This document shows positions 20,792-28,839 of a DNA stretch of 49,883 bases, piece after piece (positions within the stretch are counted from its first letter, which is position 1; every line of letters begins with the position of its first letter). Source of the DNA: Anaerobiospirillum sp. NML120448 (GTDB lineage: Bacteria > Pseudomonadota > Gammaproteobacteria > Enterobacterales > Succinivibrionaceae); NCBI RefSeq assembly GCF_023050945.1, contig NZ_JALKIM010000022.1:1-49883 (forward strand), in the 5' to 3' direction. The notes below the pieces were generated by a model. It saw only the letters and a program-made list of their open reading frames with translations. It was not told where the DNA came from and ran no database searches. The translations under genes and the position numbers were made by a program.

Positions 20792-20843
20792 GTAAAGTGC
20801 CATGGCTATAGGCCTACCTTAGGTTGGAACCATGGCACTTTAC
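20792..20843. repeat. 14-bp perfect inverted repeat
   Basis: GTAAAGTGCCATGG (20792-20805) and CCATGGCACTTTAC (20830-20843) are perfectly complementary around a 24-nt loop. It lies between convergent genes and could act as a bidirectional terminator or roadblock, but neither side has a run of Ts. A protein-binding or mobile-element origin is equally possible. Confidence 0.7.
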
Positions 20844-21149
20844 TATAGAGGATTACCTGCCCCCATCAGGGCAAAACGAGTAATAGTACCTAATCAGCTT
20901 GCTGCTGCTATTTGTTTGTTCCCATAATGAGAGCCTTTTAGAGCAACTAAGATTATTACTAACCTACTGACTTAGAAAAGCAAAGGAGCACCAGATCTTG
21001 ATCTTGATTCATATCATGGCGGCTATTACAAATAGCGGTAAAGCCTTTAACGAGTACTTCCAACTATGCCGTTAAATGCCATCAAGAAATAAGACACTAC
21101 TGGAGTTTTTATCAAGAGCTCGTTCTTGTAGATTATTAGTCAATTTCTC

Positions 21150-22745
21150 CTATCGACTAAGCCGTCTTCCCATAATCTTATGCCAAATAGAACGAGCAAT
21201 TTGAACCTCTTCCATACTTAGACCCATGCCTTCGTGAAAGATGATCCTATCAGTATAGTCCAAAATTTCATCAGCTGTTTGCTTATTGCGAAGCATATTA
21301 TCAATCTTTGCAAATAAGACTTCATGCTCAACACGGTACGGCATATAAATGCCACCAACCTCACTGGGCATCAATTCTAAACATCCACCACCAAAATTGC
21401 GTCCCAGTATTTCGGCAAAGGTAAATGAGAGCGAATTGTAGTAGCTTGCTACCAAAGCTTTCTTATTGACCCCCTCATTGATGAAAACTCGATTCATAGT
21501 ATCTGTGGTGTAGGCATTAGCATCGTTGAGTACAAATTTAGGATATTGGTGGTTGCGTCTCAGGAAGAGGGCATCTGATAGTTTAATCGATGGAATTACA
21601 AACCAATCCTCACGTATGCGTGTTTTGTAGCCTTTGTGGATCTCTTTGTTTTCTCCATATTCAAGATAGGCCTTTAGTCCTTCGTTTCCCTGCTCTTTAA
21701 TTGATGATGGGAAGACCAAAAGGTAAGCTTTGGCCCCCAAATCGACATTGGCGAGCCAATCTTTGGTAGTAAAACAAAGACTGTTGACTTGAACACTTCT
21801 TCCCACCATTGGTTTGGCAAACTCTTGCAAATGGTAATGAGTGACTATTGATTGCGGCACAGTAAAGTAGTCGTTAGCACCTGTAGTGATACCAACTTCC
21901 ACCTTTGCATAATCAGATATAGAAGGCATATTGTGCTTAACCTTCTCTAGCAACTCAAGTTCTTTGTTTTCAAGAAAATAGTAAGTCCATTTGTCGGTAT
22001 GGAAATCAATTTTCTTGGTAGGACATTTCAACCTACGAGGATCAAGCGTAAGCAAACCATTAGCATCTTTCACCTCAATATGTTCAATCAAGTGCTCATT
22101 CGAGCCATTCTTTTCACACAAAAGTAGCACAACCTCTTGTTGAATTTCCTCAAAGACCAGATTTTCAAATGAGATGATGTTGATCTTGTTAAAGTTTTGA
22201 GCAAGATAGTGACGTAATGGCTGAGCATATTTGACCATTAGCAGTTCAGACGGGAGAACAAAGCCCATCTTTCCTGTATCAGTCAATAATTGACTGCAAC
22301 CTACCACAAAAGTAACCCACGCATTAGTGAGTTTTGTCCTCTTTAAATTAGAGCGACTAAATATCTCATCGGCTAGTTTCTGCTGAGCAGGATCATAGTA
22401 CTGATAGCGTATGAAAGGAGGATTGCCCACCACCAAGTTAAAACGTTGGTTAGTGTCCAGGCAAAAACGATGGAAGTCAGCATTAATTACTACAGCATCA
22501 TGTAAGGTAATTGCTCGTGCTTTTTCAGCCTCACTTGCTTCATACTCGACGGCGGTAATTTGCTTATAGAGCATTTCATCTTGAGCAAGGATTTCTAAAA
22601 ACACTCCATCACCACAACTTGGTTCAAGTATGGATGAGTCAGTACTGCCATTAATTCCCCATTGCAATATGAATTTAGCTATGGCTGGTGGTGTGTAATA
22701 AGCACCTCTGAGCTTTCTGTCAGTGGCATTTTCAATCAGCTGCAT
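21150..22745 (-). CDS. Adenine-N6 DNA methyltransferase (gamma-class, M.TaqI/Eco57I-like)
   Basis: Transfers a methyl group from S-adenosylmethionine to adenine N6 in a specific DNA site. The gamma-class motif order is visible near the N-terminus: motif X GAYYTPPAIAKF, motif I LEPSCGDGVFLE, then catalytic motif IV NPPF; the C-terminal half would hold target recognition. I choose the ATG at 22745 because it begins just before motif X. The frame stays open to a GTG at 22952 (600 aa), but the extra 69 residues look unrelated and neither start has a strong ribosome site. No restriction nuclease gene or nuclease motif is seen beside it, so it appears to be an orphan methyltransferase, possibly element-borne epigenetic control or anti-restriction. 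It is the only gene on the reverse strand between traD and traI and has none of the low-complexity insertions of its neighbours, which suggests separate acquisition. Confidence 0.85.
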   Translation of the reverse strand: MQLIENATDRKLRGAYYTPPAIAKFILQWGINGSTDSSILEPSCGDGVFLEILAQDEMLYKQITAVEYEASEAEKARAITLHDAVVINADFHRFCLDTNQRFNLVVGNPPFIRYQYYDPAQQKLADEIFSRSNLKRTKLTNAWVTFVVGCSQLLTDTGKMGFVLPSELLMVKYAQPLRHYLAQNFNKINIISFENLVFEEIQQEVVLLLCEKNGSNEHLIEHIEVKDANGLLTLDPRRLKCPTKKIDFHTDKWTYYFLENKELELLEKVKHNMPSISDYAKVEVGITTGANDYFTVPQSIVTHYHLQEFAKPMVGRSVQVNSLCFTTKDWLANVDLGAKAYLLVFPSSIKEQGNEGLKAYLEYGENKEIHKGYKTRIREDWFVIPSIKLSDALFLRRNHQYPKFVLNDANAYTTDTMNRVFINEGVNKKALVASYYNSLSFTFAEILGRNFGGGCLELMPSEVGGIYMPYRVEHEVLFAKIDNMLRNKQTADEILDYTDRIIFHEGMGLSMEEVQIARSIWHKIMGRRLSR

Positions 22746-23703
22746 ATTGTTCTTTAATTTTAGAAAGTAATAAAAACCATAGAGGCCATTGATAACACTT
22801 TGCTTCTCTGGTTTGAGGCGGGCCAATTGATGTTCTAATGGTCTACTGGCGTAAGAACTTTGCGTTGCTGTGAAAGGAGATGACTTTGGGTGGCTCTGGT
22901 AAAGAGTGAACTTGGCACTATAAGGAAACCTAAGCTTGTACCAAAATATCACTTGCTAATAAAGCTTCACCTAAAGCGATATGTCCTACAAGCTTTTTTA
23001 GCCAAAAGCTTATACCCAACAAAGATCTTTTAAGTTTTTGGTGCTACACAGAGAGTGAATATGATTTTCTGCCTTACCATCCCAAAGATTCTCAAGCTAT
23101 GGTTTTAATTATCACCCCCTAATGAAGCACCTCACCGTTTTGCTCTCATAGCGTTGCAAAATTGACTTGGTTGGCTTTATTTTACATATAAAATACATTC
23201 ATAGCAAAATTATATTAAGACCTATAATAAAGCAAACAGCCATTAAAATTTCTCACCACCATATCTAAGCTAGTTACTAATAATTTAGTACGTTAGTGAT
23301 GTACATGATTGGTTTTTAATGGTCATATCAAGTTACAAAGCACTAGTATATTAGCGTTTGGTTCATACTAGTTCGGTAAGAGTTTTGTGTGATTTTTGCT
23401 TTATGAATGGCACCACACCCTTAAAATCCAGTCCTCTTAGAGCAAAATCCCAAGTTTATTGTCTTAATCTGTTAGGTACCATCGATAAGGGCCTGCTGAC
23501 TTAATAGCTTACTTACTTACTATTGCTTAATTGCTTGCTCTTTATGCCCTGACTTATGAACTAACACCTATTTGCAAGCTTGCAAGCCGTTTAACACCAA
23601 AGGCTTTAACTCAAATTTCACCTGTTTAATTACCCTTGTTTTTTGAGCGAAAAAATTTGTGATTTCTCTCACACAATTAAACAAAGTCAAACTATCACTT
23701 TCT

Positions 23704-23968
23704 GATAAATATCAGCTTTTAAAAAATTATCTTTGCTCATAAAGCAAAAAGATTTAGCTTTTCACTCAACTATTTAAAGGAATTTGGGTGTTTTTGAGCC
23801 TAAATAGAGGCAAGCCTTACTCCTAGCTAAAGCAATAAACATGATATTTATCGACTTTGTTCTTTTTATACCATCCTTGACAACATTACTAATCAACCTC
23901 ACTTCTTTGCGATAAATATCAGCTTTTAATCACTTCACTCAACACTTTTTTGCCACTTCTTTAAGACA
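23704..23968. repeat. Dispersed ~265-bp element, copy 1
   Basis: Marked by GATAAATATC at 23704, its inverse GATATTTATC at 23843 and GATAAATATC again at 23911, with CACTCAAC boxes after each direct copy. Copy 2 (25899-26162) has the same three boxes at matching spacing (139 then 66-68 bp) and similar sequence between them. The inverted boxes can pair into a large hairpin. Both copies lie upstream of genes for exported proteins. A MITE-like element or a shared regulatory module are the options. Confidence 0.7.
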
Positions 23969-24040
23969 CTACTCTGTGCTCAGGCGTTTGCTGACAATTT
24001 TGAAAAAACTCAATGCTTTAATCCTAAGTACTAAGCCTTG

Positions 24041-24330
24041 CTAGTAATGCCCCCGTCCAGGGCCTATGACTAAGGCTGTGGCCTATAGCCCAAACCTAGG
24101 GCCAACAGCCTATGGTTCAGAGCCAGAGCTTGTGCCAGGCCTCAGCTTTAGCTTGGGGCTCTAATCAAACTCAGAGCCCCAGCCTCTATATGGTGATCTG
24201 GTGTGAGCCAGAGCACTGGCCTTTTCAAAGGCCTTGGGCCTTAGGTCTTGGTTTTTGGGTTTTGGGCCATGAGCCCTGACCTTGGCCTTTTAAAGGTCTT
24301 GGGTCTGGGATTTGGGCCGTGGTTCGTTGC
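24041..24330. repeat. GC-rich, hairpin-dense low-complexity sequence
   Basis: Unlike its AT-rich surroundings. It contains GGGGCTCT/AGAGCCCC (24155-24162, 24173-24180), GGCCTTT/AAAGGCC (24218-24224, 24227-24233) and a related GGCCTTTTAAAGGTC near 24285, within two similar ~65-bp units rich in TTGGG/GGGCC words. No open frame. It lies about 90-380 bp upstream of the secreted-protein gene, so it may be part of its leader or a decayed low-complexity gene. Confidence 0.55.
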
Positions 24331-24421
24331 TAGGAGGATTAGGGATTGGGGCGGGCAGCATCTGGTTCTTTGATGATGGCTGCTTAGTTTTAATGATTGT
24401 TAACAACTTTATGGTTTGATT

Positions 24422-25294
24422 ATGTTTTTTAAAGTTAAAGGTACTCGTTTGTTCTTATGTGGGTGCTTACTCTTAAGCTCTCACTCTTTTAGCTATGCCC
24501 AGGAATGGGGAAGAGATTTTCCTCTTAGTACTACCTTAGTTAGCTCTAATAGTAAGACAGCCACCTCCTCACAGTCTCAGGCCCATCCATCAGCCTCTGA
24601 GGAATTTGTCCGTGAGCAACAAGCTCTAGAGCAAAAGCATGCTGATGAGCGTTCTGACATTTTATGGCAGCCTCATACATTATCTGATGTAAGACGTAAT
24701 CGTATTATTGCCAACCACAACTCTTTAGAGCAGCGTCTTGCCCAAAAGATGGAGTTAGAAGACTACTTATCCAGCCTTGATGAAGTTAATTTAACCACAG
24801 GAACTAGGGATGCTTTACCTAAAGCTCCTAAGCAAGCTCCTCTTGATAAGGGCGATAGCAATTTAACTGCCCTTGCCCATAGCACTGCTACTGTAGAGAG
24901 TAGCCAACTCTACCCTACAGCTACCTCTACTAATTCTAATCAGAACAATACTGTGTTAGGGGCCCACACTAAAGCACAGCCCAACTCTCACAGTAAAGCA
25001 CCAGCTCTAAACAGCTCAGGCTCAAAACTAGGCTCACACTCAGCCCCAGTCCCTAATAAAGGCTCTGTCATAAGCCCTAGCCAGAGCACAGGCAAGAGCA
25101 CCAACTCAAGAGCTAATCACAGCCCAAGTTATAGCTCTAGCCCTAGCGTAAGCATAAGCGAGAGCATTAACAAGAGAGCTATCTACCACTCAAGCACACT
25201 GAGCTCGGCCTTACAGGCTGATAGAGCAAGCCCCTTAGAGAGTGCCAGTAAGGATATGGGTCATGGGAATAGCAATACTTGTGGTACTTGCTAG
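24422..25294 (+). CDS. Secreted Ser-rich protein of unknown function
   Basis: About 290 aa, not recognised. I start at ATG 24422; a TTG two codons earlier is also possible, and no strong ribosome site is seen. The N-terminus is a typical signal peptide (hydrophobic LFLCGCLLLSSHSFSYA, cleavage likely after YAQ or SYA), so the product is periplasmic or exported. Residues about 55-115 are charged and probably helical (EFVREQQALEQKHADERSD..., then SDVRRNRII...). From about 130 to the end it is low-complexity Ser/Asn/Ala/Pro and ends NTCGTC. The charged block faintly recalls the N-terminal plug region of TpsB transporters, and a TpsB gene lies 1 kb downstream, but this is too weak to assign a role. 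Confidence 0.6.
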   Translation: MFFKVKGTRLFLCGCLLLSSHSFSYAQEWGRDFPLSTTLVSSNSKTATSSQSQAHPSASEEFVREQQALEQKHADERSDILWQPHTLSDVRRNRIIANHNSLEQRLAQKMELEDYLSSLDEVNLTTGTRDALPKAPKQAPLDKGDSNLTALAHSTATVESSQLYPTATSTNSNQNNTVLGAHTKAQPNSHSKAPALNSSGSKLGSHSAPVPNKGSVISPSQSTGKSTNSRANHSPSYSSSPSVSISESINKRAIYHSSTLSSALQADRASPLESASKDMGHGNSNTCGTC

Positions 25295-25346
25295 TTGGGC
25301 CCCATCTTAAGCCCAGTCACAGGACGTAGGACATGGCCGTGGCTAG

Positions 25347-25374
25347 GGCCAGAGCCAGAGCCAGAGCCAGAGCC
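25347..25374 (+). repeat. (CCAGAG)n microsatellite
   Basis: Four to five tandem CCAGAG hexamers just after the secreted-protein gene, outside a convincing coding frame. The same words (AGCCAGAGCCAG) are common inside the low-complexity genes nearby. Confidence 0.8.
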
Positions 25375-25898
25375 ATGCCAATGGCAGGCTCCGAGCCAAT
25401 CCTTAGGCACTTAACAAAGGCCACAGAACAGCTGGCACTAAGTTCTAAAGAAGAGGCTCTAACTGTGAGCAAGGCTCAGCTTGACCACTGCCTAAACAAC
25501 AAACTTGCTGAGCTCTTAGCTTGGTACTGTTGCATGGTGAGTTTACCAAGCTAACTGCTCTCTTAGTTAGTTAGTTACTTATTTGCATTGCCAGCTTAAT
25601 TCTTTTGCTGACTTGTTTTACTGGTTGGTTCTGCTTTGCTTAATTGTTGTGCCTGTGTGGCTTCCTGTCTGGTACCCATAAGTCATAAGTGGTGCAGGGC
25701 ATGAGCAAGCAAGCAAGAGACTGCTGTGCCCAACACTGGTTACTAGTTGCTAGTTGCAAAGGGTTTAGCACAGCTTGCCTAGGTTAGGACTGTGGTGGCT
25801 TTACTCAAATATTAGGTGGTTAAACCTAGATATATTTTTGAGGGAACCATTTTGTGATCTGTATCGTAAAAATAAAGGTAACTAAATTTTCGTTTCCT

Positions 25899-26162
25899 TA
25901 TAAATATCAGCTTTTTAAAAATGAATTTTGCAAAGAAGGCAAATATTTTTGCTTTTCACTCAACTTTTTTGAGGAGTTTTTACTGTTTTTAAGTTGATGG
26001 AAGCTGTTTTGTTTGATCTTAGGTGAAGCACATAACTGATATTTATCGGATTTGCTGATTGGCAAAGAATAGCTGCGTAAGCTGCTTGGAGTCTTGTATT
26101 TTCTGATAAATATCGGCTTTTGTTTAGTTCACTCAACACTTTTTTGACCACCTTATTAAGGA
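25899..26162. repeat. Dispersed ~265-bp element, copy 2
   Basis: Boxes at 25899 (TATAAATATC, degenerate first box), 26038 (GATATTTATC) and 26104 (GATAAATATC), with GCTTTTCACTCAAC and TTCACTCAACACTTTTTTG matching copy 1 at 23704-23968. It ends about 180 bp before the TpsB start codon. A reverse-strand open frame here (25960-26181) is a by-product of the repeat, since the equivalent frame in copy 1 has stops. Confidence 0.7.
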
Positions 26163-26341
26163 GGGGGGCTGATGTCAACAAAACCGCAAAAACACGGTGT
26201 TTTAATGATAAGCACGAAATTTTGCTAACGATAGCTTAGCTGTTAATTACAGCTCTCTTACTAGCAAGGTTCAGATAAATGCCATCTGTTAGTACGGATG
26301 GGCTTTTTAATTTTTTTTGTTTTTTTATTGGAGACTTTATT

Positions 26342-28714
26342 ATGTCTTTTATTGTTTCTGTTACACGTTCTATCACTCTTATGTTATTAGGCCTGAGTAC
26401 TTGCCTCTTGTGGGACTATCAGGCTCTTACTTTTGCCCAAGATCTCTTTGAGGGCTCTTATAGCTCTAAGAGCTCTACCCAAGAGCTATCTTATAGCCCT
26501 AATGGCTATGTATCTTTGGATGGCAAGAGCCAGTCTTTAAGTGGAGAGAGAAAAGTACCTCACCTTAGAGTAGCTGAGTATCAAGAAAACTACAGTGATT
26601 GTCCAAAGATTAATGCCATTACAGATAGCTCCCTTAGTGATTACTTAAAAGATAACTACCAGCTTGATTATCTTAACTACCATTATCTTATCAACCCTCA
26701 AAGTCGTATTAACTTGGTAGAGCAAGAGGCTCTAGCTAAATTTACTTTATTAGCCTCCCAAAAAGTAGTTCATGATTATGTTGATAATGCCAAGTCCCAA
26801 GTTTTAATCAACAATCATGGCTGTAGCTTTCTCCACTCTTGTTTTAACTCTCTTAAGCAAGAGCACAACCCTGATCACATTCAAACTTGCAAGGACGAGG
26901 AGGGAACTTTAGCCTTAGCCTCAGCCTCGGCCTCGAACCAATCTTCTTCCTCTACCACTAACACTACCAATGCCTCTACCACTACCTCTGCTGCGGCTAG
27001 AGATAATGCTTTAACTACTAATGCTAACGACTTGGGAGTTGTAGCCGTGGCTGCAGGTCAAGATAGTGCTTTAGTGGCTCATAGCGATAATGCTGTGGGT
27101 GCTTACATGTCTAAGACAGGGGGCGTGCACAGAAGATTTAATGATATGGCTGAGCAAAGCTTAGCTGCTGTTGCTTATGGTAATGAACAGGCTTTATATG
27201 GCAGGGCAGCAGGTGCTGCTGCTCGTGCTGGTGCTGGCACTGCTGGTAGTACTGGCAATGGAGATAATGGAGCTGGGGTTGTGCTGTTCAATATTAAGAT
27301 TACTGATGCTCCAAAGATGGATAACCATGCTTTTACTGAGGCTGCATATCATAGTATTGATCATTTAAAAGGCTTGGAGGTTAATGCCTCTACCTTACAA
27401 AACATGCTTGATTCTTTATCTGTTTATTATCAAGACCATGGTTTTGCCTTGGCAAGAGCTTATTTACCTGCTCAGACCATTGATAATGGCGTGGTTGATG
27501 TTGTAATTGCTAACCCAAAATTTAATAACTTTAATATTGAGAATAAGTCATTGGTGTCAGATGACTACCTTGCCTATTTAATGAGTGGTATTACTGACTT
27601 ATCAGGAAAGGATGTCACTACTGAGGAACTTGATAGTCAGATTAGAAAGTTGGCCGATTTAGGTACTTTTTCTATGTTAGGAGAGGCTAATAATGCCGAT
27701 CCCCATGGCTTATTAAAAGACATTGATTTTACTGTAGCCCCTACCCAAGATCGCTTTAGCTTTGCCCTCTTTGCTGATAACGAGGGTAATAAGAGTGCAG
27801 GACGTTATCGCTTTGGTGGCTTAGTTGAGATTCAAAGTCCTACAGGCAGTGCCGATCGTTTGCTCCTTAGCTATGCTCGTTCTAATGAGAAGCAAAATAA
27901 CTACTCTTTAAGCTACCTCCTACCTATAAACTCTCACCCTACAGTAATGGGCTTAGACCTGTGCTATAGCGATTATGAGCTTAGTGGTTTTTATCGTGAG
28001 TTAGGTGCTCAGGGCACTTCTTTGAGCGTTGATGCTTATGTCATTGAGCCTGTACTTAGAACTGAAAACTCTATGTTTAACCTCAAAGCAGGTGTGCGTT
28101 ATCGTAATTTAATCGATGAGTACCGTAACTTTGACTTGGAGTTTAAAAAGCATACTTGGTCAGGCTATGCAGGTTTTAGTGGTTTTAATTATTTAGGTGA
28201 TTGGCTTTTTGATCACGAAACTAAGCTCTTAGCCACCCGTGTTTATTGTGATGACGAGTGGGGTGCGGTGGAAGACCGCACCTATCTAACCTTAGAGGGC
28301 AAAGTAAGTTTGGGCTATAAATTTACTAATGAGTGGTATGCCCGAACAGCCATTACTTATCAAATGGCTAACCAGAGCCCAGATGGTTCTGACACTTTCT
28401 TAGCAGGTGGCTCTACAGGTCTTAGAGCCTATGAATTTGGTGATATCAGTGGTGATGGTGGCGTAGTTTGGAAAAACGAGCTTAAGTACTTCCCAAGTGA
28501 GCTACCTGAACTAAGCCTTACAGCACATATTGAGACAGCCCACGTATATAACCACGATTATGTAGGTGAAAAAGCCTCTAGTGCAGGTCTCACAGCCAAT
28601 ATCAGCTATGAGGGCCTCAAGCTGGAATTAGACATGAGCCATGGTCTGGGCACCATGCCTGTCTTTGCAGAAGATCAAGCAGCCATTAAGTTCAATGTTT
28701 CCTATACCTGCTAG
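26342..28714 (+). CDS. TpsB/ShlB-type two-partner secretion outer-membrane transporter
   Basis: Omp85-superfamily pore that exports a TpsA exoprotein across the outer membrane. The start at ATG 26342 has GGAG 8 nt upstream; the frame is open to 26279 but that start lacks support. A signal peptide ends around LTFA (about residue 32). An unusual region of about 280 residues follows, part of it Ala/Ser/Thr/Asn-rich, then a POTRA domain (about 315-410: LEVNASTLQNMLDSLSVYYQ, GFALARAYLP) and a 16-strand-type barrel (about 440-790). The L6 hallmark appears as GLRAYEFGD (about 693) in place of VRGY/F, followed by WKNELKYF. Typical members are 550-600 aa; this has 790. The last residue is Cys (FNVSYTC), where most end in Phe. 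No TpsA exoprotein is encoded nearby. The relaxase gene begins 125 bp downstream on the same strand. Confidence 0.88.
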   Translation: MSFIVSVTRSITLMLLGLSTCLLWDYQALTFAQDLFEGSYSSKSSTQELSYSPNGYVSLDGKSQSLSGERKVPHLRVAEYQENYSDCPKINAITDSSLSDYLKDNYQLDYLNYHYLINPQSRINLVEQEALAKFTLLASQKVVHDYVDNAKSQVLINNHGCSFLHSCFNSLKQEHNPDHIQTCKDEEGTLALASASASNQSSSSTTNTTNASTTTSAAARDNALTTNANDLGVVAVAAGQDSALVAHSDNAVGAYMSKTGGVHRRFNDMAEQSLAAVAYGNEQALYGRAAGAAARAGAGTAGSTGNGDNGAGVVLFNIKITDAPKMDNHAFTEAAYHSIDHLKGLEVNASTLQNMLDSLSVYYQDHGFALARAYLPAQTIDNGVVDVVIANPKFNNFNIENKSLVSDDYLAYLMSGITDLSGKDVTTEELDSQIRKLADLGTFSMLGEANNADPHGLLKDIDFTVAPTQDRFSFALFADNEGNKSAGRYRFGGLVEIQSPTGSADRLLLSYARSNEKQNNYSLSYLLPINSHPTVMGLDLCYSDYELSGFYRELGAQGTSLSVDAYVIEPVLRTENSMFNLKAGVRYRNLIDEYRNFDLEFKKHTWSGYAGFSGFNYLGDWLFDHETKLLATRVYCDDEWGAVEDRTYLTLEGKVSLGYKFTNEWYARTAITYQMANQSPDGSDTFLAGGSTGLRAYEFGDISGDGGVVWKNELKYFPSELPELSLTAHIETAHVYNHDYVGEKASSAGLTANISYEGLKLELDMSHGLGTMPVFAEDQAAIKFNVSYTC

Positions 28715-28839
28715 CAATAGCTGTGATTAACCACCAAAGACAAAAGAGCAATAGAAGCAAGCCCTAGATTAATCATCCTAGGTGCTCTTCTTTATGCTCC
28801 CAAGCCTTAACCATTAACCATTTCCCAAAGAGGATCAAT

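Larger units (their letters stand above)
20579..21149. other. Intergenic between converging genes
   Basis: 571 bp separating the plus-strand 2010-aa gene from the minus-strand methyltransferase. It holds a possible 17-codon reading frame (20715-20768) and a 14-bp inverted repeat (20792-20843), described separately. No classical U-tract terminator seen. Confidence 0.6.
22746..24421. other. Long intergenic region upstream of the secreted protein gene
   Basis: Apart from a doubtful N-terminal extension of the methyltransferase (to 22952) I see no gene. It contains an 8-bp inverted repeat ACTAGTAT/ATACTAGT (23342-23349, 23365-23372), copy 1 of a duplicated ~265-bp element (23704-23968), and GC-rich hairpin sequence (24041-24330). 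The promoter of the methyltransferase is expected near 22760-23000 on the reverse strand but was not identified. Confidence 0.55.
25295..26341. other. Intergenic between secreted protein and TpsB genes
   Basis: 1 kb with an (AGAGCC)n microsatellite at 25347-25374, a doubtful 73-codon frame over it (25333-25554, Ala-Arg repeats at its start), and copy 2 of the ~265-bp element just before the TpsB gene. No convincing gene. Confidence 0.55.

Noticed and set aside
24422-25294. TpsA-type exoprotein partner for the downstream TpsB
   Set aside because: Too short, with no TPS haemagglutination-type N-terminal domain and no beta-helix repeats.
25333-25554. 73-codon frame beginning with Ala-Arg repeats
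   Set aside because: Its start is the CCAGAG microsatellite, there is no ribosome site and no recognisable domain. It may be decayed tail sequence of the upstream gene.
25960-26181. 73-codon reverse-strand frame
   Set aside because: It lies wholly in copy 2 of the dispersed element, and the same frame in copy 1 contains stops.
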